Part shown: positions 6,621 to 11,330 of the stretch, piece by piece
Position numbering within the stretch: position 1 is the first letter of the stretch
How the letters are laid out: every line of letters starts with the position of its first letter
Assembly (NCBI GenBank): GCA_028565715.1
Contig: JAOXYC010210794.1
Span: 1-11,330 of the forward strand
Length of the DNA stretch: 11,330 nt
Source: Phoronis pallida
Lineage: Eukaryota > Phoronida > Phoronidae
Reading direction: 5' to 3'
The notes under the pieces: model-generated
What the model saw: the letters and a program-made list of their open reading frames with translations, nothing else
Told to the model about the DNA's origin: nothing
The model's database searches: none
Translations under genes and position numbers: made by a program

Positions 6621-6723
6621 GAACCGAGTCAGCCGTTGCAAGTTGGATTCGGACTGACTCACTCCCGGGGACTCACTTCAGTCAAGGATCGGCCGAAAAT
6701 AACTGTATCTGCAAACAACACAG
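6621..6723 (+). CDS. Candidate exon upstream of the ZP exons (low support)
   Basis: It is preceded by a pyrimidine-rich tract and TCATTAG (acceptor), and followed by ACAG|GTATTT (donor). The open frame includes VKDRPKITVSANNT near its end and finishes one base into a codon. That fits exactly the ZP exon at 10388, which begins two bases into a codon. A shorter version would start at 6682 after ACTTCAG. The intervening intron would be about 3.7 kb and hold a MITE and both monomer arrays. No domain is recognised. Confidence 0.25.
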
Positions 6724-6973
6724 GTATTTTTCAAACAATTTCCTTTTTACATGCAAAAATAAAAACATTTGATTCAGTGCCATTACCGCCAGAAGAAGCC
6801 TTGCACAATGCCGTCACGGTTCGCTATTTACTGAGGAGTAATAATAGGATACGTAGCTCTGGTGTAAACCAACTTTGTTGTCCTCTTAGTCAAACACTTT
6901 CACTTAATCCGCCTACTTATTGTAAAAATTGTGAAATGTTTGCTCTCAGTGAGTTCAAAATTGCACTATAAGA

Positions 6974-7320
6974 TTAAAGATACTCCTTGTTGGTGAGGAT
7001 CACTCAACTAGAAATTTTGCGTATGAGTCCTTTAATGATTATAATTAACCTGCATCGTAGTAAAACAATTTGAAAAAAACTGTAAAGGGGTAAATTTGAG
7101 ATTTTTGTATCCAAAAAAACATTGTTGCATAACAAGGTTTTTGAAAATTACACTTTTTTAAGATAAAAAGCTCAAATTTACCCCTTTACCGATTTTTTTT
7201 TTTGAATTTTTTTTACTAAGATGCAGGTTAGTTATATTCATCAAAGGACCCGTACGCACAATTTCTAGTTGATTTGAATTTTGACCCCAGATCCTCACCA
7301 ACAAGGAGACAGTATCTTAA
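6974..7320. mobile_element. Foldback MITE, about 347 bp, with long inverted termini
   Basis: The two halves are inverted copies over about 150 bases each, with shared phrases CCTTGTTGGTGAGGATC, CAACTAGAAATT, GTCCTTT, AACCTGCATC and GTAAAGGGGTAAATTTGAG. The right half has an extra block of about 15 bases near 7275-7290. The ends are TTAAAGATAC and GTATCTTAA. Either TTAA or TA could be the target duplication, because one extra A on the left makes the border ambiguous, so piggyBac-like or mariner-like origins both remain open. The centre is AT-rich with no gene. Confidence 0.8.
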
Positions 7321-7473
7321 ATAAAAGGGGGTTTACATTGACAATTTGGTATTCGGTATGCCGGGAAACATGTATTGGCTCTGACTTATGGCCCCATTTA
7401 TCAAGATCTTTTCAACTTGTTTTAGAACCTACAAAATAAAATCACCTTCATTCTTTATTGCGTCGTATTTCAG

Positions 7474-7588
7474 TACCTGGCCATGTCCGTCCTTATTCAA
7501 GCGTTGATGTCGTTCGTTCTTAGTACCTTCGTATTGTCAGTCGCCGGAGACAACCACAAAGACTATTAAGCACCCGGTCCCGCTAAAG
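7474..7588 (+). CDS. Candidate signal-peptide exon of the ZP gene, with in-frame stop
   Basis: It lies between an acceptor-like TCGTATTTCAG and a good donor, AAAG|GTATGT (7589). An ATG at 7483 (G at -3) opens 28 codons: MSVLIQALMSFVLSTF, then VLSVAG and DNHKDY, then TAA (7567-7569). The start is a typical secretory signal peptide: short N-terminus, hydrophobic core, small residues at the end. Beyond the stop the same frame reaches the donor in phase 1, the phase needed by the ZP exon at 10388. A signal peptide directly ahead of a ZP-N domain is a common architecture. The stop argues that this is a broken allele, an unused exon or chance. Confidence 0.3.
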
Positions 7589-7597
7589 GTATGTTTT

Positions 7598-7689
7598 CAG
7601 TTTGATCGATTATCGCGAACATGTCATTTATTCTACGTAAGCCTACTTTAACTTGAAGATAAACATGGTCGCGATAATCGGTCAAACTG
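7598..7689. repeat. 27-bp inverted repeat with 38-base spacer
   Basis: The arms (7598-7624 and 7663-7689) share TTTGA.CGATTATCGCGA and match at all but a few positions. It begins ten bases past the donor of the candidate exon at 7474-7588. It may be a small MITE; no target duplication is evident. Confidence 0.8.
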
Positions 7690-7743
7690 GGTGGTCATCG
7701 ACGAGACGACGTCACCGATGTCATTGAATATAATTCAGTGCCA

Positions 7744-7759
7744 CTGGATTATAATCCAG
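7744..7759. repeat. Perfect 16-bp palindrome
   Basis: CTGGATTATAATCCAG is its own reverse complement. Nearby AATTATAATTAACTTA occurs twice (about 7766 and 7840), about 75 bases apart. Confidence 0.9.
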
Positions 7760-8154
7760 AACCAAATTATAATTAACTTATATGTAGAAGGTTCTTTTAT
7801 ATATATTATATTACCGGTCGAATGAAGATATTTTAGTGAATTATAATTAACTTAATTTAAAGGGGGTATACAAGCTGAACTTCTGCAAATTTTGAATCGT
7901 AGCCTACTGATTCTATGCAATTCAGTATGCCTTTAATTGAAACTTAAAGCACTGACTTTTTAAAACTATGCCCTTTCAGGAAATGTGAGTTATTGTGAAT
8001 TATTTGGTTTGTTTGTAAACAACATTGTATACATAACAAACCAGTTGTTTATATCTTTAAAAATGAGCCATTTTATTCCAAAACAAGTTTTGATTATTGC
8101 TAGTCGACAGTAAAATGACACCCATAAAAATTGTTTGTTTCATTCTGGGAAAAA
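7760..8154. other. Unassigned AT-rich stretch
   Basis: No gene seen. A small inverted repeat (GGTTTGTT at 8006-8013 with AACAAACC at 8035-8042) is the only structure noted. Confidence 0.5.
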
Positions 8155-8890
8155 GTTTACCCTTACTCCCCGTGTATGATGGCAGAATTAGTTCGGAAAT
8201 CGGAAATTGCTTGTTCACACTTTTTCTCGAAAGCCGCTCAACGGATTTTGACGAAACTTGGCACACATCTTCGTTTGGCCAATGCACCGGCACCAGTCGC
8301 TTTTTCAAATTTTATGTCGTCAAGCATACTTACCCCCCCCCCCCCTGGTGGCGGAAATTGCCAATTGCTCGTTCGGTTGACACTTTTTCTCGAAAACCGC
8401 TCGACGGATCTTGACGAAACCTGGCTCACATGTTCCTTGGGTGAATACACCACCACCAGTCGCTTTTCGGGTTGTCACGTCTACCCTAACTCCCCCTGGT
8501 GGCAGAATTTATTCGGAAATTGACCATTGCTTGTTCACACTTTTTCTCGAAAACCGCTCAACAGATTTTGACGAAACTTGGCACACATGTTCTTTGGCTG
8601 AATGTGCCGGCACCAGTCGCTTTCGGCCCTTCAGGTTGTCACGTCTGCCCCAACTCCCCCTGGTGGCAGAATTATTTCGGAAATTGACTATTGCTTGTTC
8701 ACAATTTTTCTCAAAAACCGCTTAACCAATTTTGACGAAACTTGGGTCACATGTTCCTTCGGTGATTGCGCCGGCACCAGTGATTTTTTTGGTCGTCATG
8801 TCTACCACTACTTCTGCTGTTGGCAGAAATAGGTCGGTAATCGACAATAGCTTGTTTACCTTTTATTGAAAAATGCCTGACAGATTTCGA
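8155..8890 (+). repeat. Tandem array A of 157-164-bp monomers
   Basis: The marker CACTTTTTCTCG, or its equivalent, occurs at 8218, 8381, 8538, 8702 and about 8859, giving four full periods of 157-164 bases plus partial units. Each monomer carries AACCGCTCAACGGATTTTGA, GCCGGCACCAGTCGCTTTTC and CTCCCCCTGGTGGCAGAATT. In the first monomer the CTCCCCC tract has become a run of 13 C. The last unit is a distinct variant (CTTGTTTACCTTTTATTGAA) and breaks off near 8890. Periods are not multiples of three, so the open frames across the array are not a repeat protein. The 5' end lacks the hairpin and microsatellite seen in array B. Confidence 0.9.
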
Positions 8891-8975
8891 GCTTACCCGC
8901 CTGGCTACATATAATTACACTTGGCATTTGTGTCCAAAACTTACGTACTTCTGAAAAGGAAATTCGAATATATTG

Positions 8976-9092
8976 ATACGTTATTTGGCATGGGTTTGAA
9001 TACGAGGTGAGGTTATTCGATTGAAATCTGAATCCGATTCGGATAGAGATCGAATAACCTCACCTTATATTCAACACTGCCAAATAACGTAT
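8976..9092. repeat. Foldback sequence between the two arrays
   Basis: The left arm (8976-9021) and right arm (9049-9092) are inverted copies sharing ATACGTTATTTGGCA and AGGTGAGGTTATTCGAT. The loop contains a second small hairpin, ATCCG-ATT-CGGAT. It may be a MITE; no target duplication is clear. It lies 24 bases before the hairpin that opens array B. Confidence 0.85.
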
Positions 9093-9116
9093 TTATACAA
9101 ATGCAAGTTGCCTTTT

Positions 9117-10021
9117 TATGCGTCCACTTGTGGTCGCATATTGTAGGCAGCTTGTCCGTCCGTCGGTCGGTCCGTCCGTCAACAATTGCTTGTCCGCACT
9201 TTTTCTTGAAAACCGCTCAACGGATTTTGACAAAACTTGGCATGTATGTTTTCTTAGGTCTATTCGCCGGCACCAGTCGCTTTTCGGGTCGTCATGTCGA
9301 CCCTAACTCCCCCTGGTGGCAGAATTAGTTCGGAAATCGACAATTGCTTGTCCGCACTTTTTCTTGGAAACCGCTTGATGGATTTTGACCAAACTTGGCA
9401 TGTATGCTTCTTAGGTCAACGCGCCGGCACCAGTCGCTTTTCGGGACGTCACGTCTACCTTAACTCCCCCTGGTGGCAGAATTAGTTCGGAAATAAACAA
9501 TAGCTTGTTCGCACTTTATTTGAAAGTCGCCTGGCAGACTTTGGTTGATGAAACATGGCACGCACGTACCTTGCTCTCACCAATTGCTTTTCCGGTCATC
9601 ACATCTACTACAACTCCCCCTGGTGGCAGAAATGTTTCGGAAATCAACGATTGCTTGTTTGCACTTTTTTTCAAAACCGCTTGGCAGATTTTAATAAAAC
9701 TTGGCACGCACATACCTGTGTCAGCACCACTTGCTTTCCGGATCATCACGTCTACCCTAACTCCCCCTGGTGGCAGAATTAGTTCATAAATTGACAATAG
9801 CTTGTTTACCTTTTATTGAAAATTGGCTGACAGATTTCGATGAAACTTGGCACGCAGGTACCTTTTCACAATGCGCCGGCCCCAGTCACTTTTCGGGTCG
9901 TAATGTCTACCCAAACTCCCCCTGGTAGTAGAATTAGTTTGGAAATCAACAATTGTTTGTTCGACCTCATGTCATTGCATTTCCTTTTGCTATCCAGTCC
10001 ACAACTCCCTTAGGAGGTATG
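9117..10021 (+). mobile_element. Tandem-repeat element B: hairpin, microsatellite, five to six monomers
   Basis: It opens with a hairpin (TATGCGTCCAC-TT-GTGGTCGCATA, 9117-9140) and a GTCC/GTCG microsatellite, followed by monomers with markers at 9197, 9355, 9512, 9662 and about 9808, then a partial unit to about 9970. A degraded stretch to about 10021 still resembles the CTCCCCCTGGTGG segment. Periods shorten along the array (158, 157, 150, about 146). The fifth monomer is the same CTTGTTTACCTTTTATTGAA variant that closes array A. Hairpin plus microsatellite plus core repeats of about 160 bases recalls non-autonomous elements such as the bivalve pearl family or Helitron relatives with internal tandem repeats. 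That placement is an inference. Confidence 0.7.
9154..9180 (+). repeat. (GTCC/GTCG)n microsatellite
   Basis: About seven GTCC/GTCG/GGTC units between the terminal hairpin and the first monomer of element B. This is the counterpart of the AACC run at 84-116 in the inverted copy. Confidence 0.9.
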
Positions 10022-10387
10022 GGTTATGTAATCGTATTAGGCTTGGAACAGATATTTTATTTGGACGCAAAGCAAAGCTCAAATCAAACAATGCAGAATC
10101 GCGATGTTATTCAAAGTAACATTTACGGTCATTCGTCCAATAAGTCAAGTGATCACTCACTCGGTATTAACCAATCGGTTGCTTTGATCTAGAATAGCCA
10201 AGGGTAGAAATCTGCGACCAGTCGACAAAGGAAGTCGATTGCTAAGGCAAGGAAAAGTTGTAGCTAATTTCTTATTTCGAATACGTGTTAAAGATAATTT
10301 CGAATACGGGTAAACCACACAACTAGTTGTCCGCTGTAATACTATATCTCTGGCCTTACCTTTATTCATGTTATTTTTCATTTCAAG
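10022..10387. other. Intron-like sequence before the first clear ZP exon
   Basis: No gene recognised. ATTTCGAATACG occurs twice (10274-10285 and 10297-10308). The end is a T-rich tract with TTTTCATTTCAAG (AG at 10386-10387), a good splice acceptor. Confidence 0.6.
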
Positions 10388-10575
10388 TCGAGTACGCATG
10401 CGGAAACGGATACGTGCATGTTCGCGTTTACAGCTCAAAGGACCGCCACGACCCTTACGAGTTTATTGGCGTCGAAGGTGAATGGAATACAACTGGGTGT
10501 TACTATGTTAACCTCGAAAAAACTTATGCTCAAATAGAATTGTACTTCCAACCAGAATCCTGTGGCCTACAACCT
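10388..10575 (+). CDS. Zona pellucida (ZP-N) domain protein, exon
   Basis: The exon lies between the acceptor TTCATTTCAAG and the donor CCT|GTAAGT (10576). It begins two bases into a codon and ends on a codon boundary, giving about 62 codons. Key segments are EYACGNGYVHVRVYSSKD, FIGVEGEWNTTGCYYVN and QIELYFQPESCG. Three cysteines (codons at 10399, 10498 and 10561) match C1, C2 and C3 of a ZP-N module, with the characteristic CG after C3; C4 is in the next exon. In ZP-N domains C1 pairs with C4 and C2 with C3. NTT is a possible N-glycosylation site. ZP modules polymerise secreted or membrane-anchored proteins into extracellular matrices. The upstream part of the gene is uncertain. The ZP assignment comes from cysteine pattern and spacing, not from a search. 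Confidence 0.65.
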
Positions 10576-11190
10576 GTAAGTAGGCCTATACTTCATTAGG
10601 ATTGTGACCATTGTCATATCAGTCCATGTCATCTGTTCTTACTTAATGTGAAGTCATAAACATCTCAAATTCAGTTTGGTAGATTGCTAACCCGTAGGAT
10701 AACACATTTCATTTATCTGATAATTGATGGGCTAATTCGTTTGAATGCCTTGTTGATTATCCCAAGTTTTATATTTTTGTGACGTCATAAAAACTATATT
10801 CATTTTTTAGCTGAAAACATTGGAAAAATCTCTTTTCCTCTTATAATTTCAAAATTTAGTTCAAAACAAGAAAAATGCCAACTATATCTGAACCTCGGAT
10901 TTCAGAACTTCTAAATTCATTTGGCATTTTTTTTTAATTGGAACTAAAATTTTGTAGTTATCAGAGAAATTGTATTATTTCAATTTAGTCTTTCGATGAC
11001 ATCACCGACTCAGTTCTAAAAAATGATACCAACATGGCAAAAAGGTTGGCTATTTTAAACAAAAAATGGTTTCTATCAGAATAATACCATTGTCGACAAT
11101 CCTAAATCAAAATATTATAATAGAATGCCGTGTTAATGATATTGGATATGAAAAAAAAAATTCTTGTCTGAATTTAATCATTTTCTACAG
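10576..11190 (+). other. Intron of the ZP-domain gene (615 bp)
   Basis: It starts GTAAGT and ends TTTTCTACAG. It is phase 0, so the frame of the two exons continues without adjustment. It is AT-rich, has stops in all frames and holds a foldback sequence at 10850-10955. Confidence 0.65.
10850..10955. repeat. Intronic foldback sequence
   Basis: The left arm (10850-10881) and right arm (10922-10955) are inverted copies sharing CAAAATTTAGTTC and AAAAATGCCAA, with a few differences. A smaller hairpin (CTGAA / TTCAG) sits in the loop. It is probably a small MITE relic within the intron. Confidence 0.75.
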
Positions 11191-11330
11191 GACGATGGTG
11201 AGGTTTCCTTCAAAGTCCAGATATCATTTAACGCAAAGATAGTACAAGCTGGGGATTCGTTGGTTAACATTACGTGCAATGTATCAAAATCAGGGTCAGA
11301 GTTCGTTGACATGAACGTTGGCATTTCAAT
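11191..11330 (+). CDS. Zona pellucida domain protein, next exon (cut by window end)
   Basis: It follows the acceptor TTTTCTACAG in phase 0 and stays open for 46 codons to the window edge. Key segments are GEVSFKVQISFNAKIVQAGD and SLVNITCNVSKSGSEF. The cysteine at 11275 fits C4 of the ZP-N fold begun in the previous exon, and the motif (I/V)...GD...NITCN is typical of the last strands of ZP-N. NIT and NVS are possible glycosylation sites. The rest (end of ZP-N, ZP-C, cleavage site, membrane anchor) would lie beyond the window. Confidence 0.65.

Noticed and set aside
6390-6662. Minus-strand open frame of 90 codons
   Set aside because: No recognisable domain. It overlaps the candidate + strand exon and starts next to a small repeat, so it is most likely chance.
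8057-9797. Many open frames across the monomer arrays, with recurring peptides such as NSPWWQN
   Set aside because: Monomer periods (about 146-164) are mostly not multiples of three, so the frame shifts from unit to unit. The similarity is of DNA repeats, not a repeat protein.
10157-10438. Minus-strand open frame of 93 codons
   Set aside because: It overlaps the start of the ZP exon on the opposite strand, and the + strand reading has the better evidence (cysteine pattern, splice sites).
1-11330. CRISPR array or other prokaryotic defence system
   Set aside because: The repeats are long monomers, microsatellites and inverted repeats. There are no short direct repeats with unique spacers and no bacterial gene organisation.

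Overview
The window reads as nuclear DNA of a multicellular animal, probably a marine invertebrate. No prokaryote-like gene layout is present. Short exon-like open frames are bounded by GT/AG splice signals and separated by kilobases of AT-rich DNA packed with transposon relics, foldback elements and tandem repeats. The only convincing host gene is the start of a secreted or membrane protein at the right edge. Two exons (10388-10575 and 11191-11330, + strand) encode a zona pellucida (ZP-N type) domain with four cysteines in the expected order, and the gene runs off the window. Possible upstream exons (7474-7588 with a signal-peptide-like start but an in-frame stop, 6621-6723, 5959-6034) are proposed on splice signals and phase only.

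Layout: 1-158 is the end of an inverted copy of a tandem-repeat element. 159-1603 is mostly unassigned, with an unrecognised open frame (376-612) and a tRNA-like relic (1042-1112). 1604-2178 is a decayed GIY-YIG (Penelope-like) retroelement 3' part with a long hairpin and a 27-bp tandem repeat tail. 2188-2337 is a hAT-like MITE with an 8-bp target duplication, followed by a tRNA-derived SINE on the minus strand (2346-2562).

3178-5008 is the most informative part, a three-level nest of mobile elements. A non-autonomous element with mariner-like ends (TA duplication, about 200-bp inverted termini) was hit by a foldback element (3785-4803, flanked by a 12-bp direct repeat). Its right arm was then hit by a short Helitron-like element (4346-4775, A|TC...CTAG|T). 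Because the foldback is itself an inverted repeat, its left arm serves as an internal copy of the empty site and supports the Helitron borders to the base. The Helitron-like element carries a CpG-rich array of GAA-triloop hairpins.

5233-5370 is a second GIY-YIG fragment (the C-terminal end). 5416-5690 is a dispersed invertebrate repeat. 6974-7320 is a foldback MITE. 8155-8890 and 9117-10021 are two arrays of about 147-164-bp monomers. The second begins with a conserved hairpin and a microsatellite that also occur, inverted, at the window start. The mobile elements show no functional link with the ZP gene beyond lying upstream of it and in its introns.
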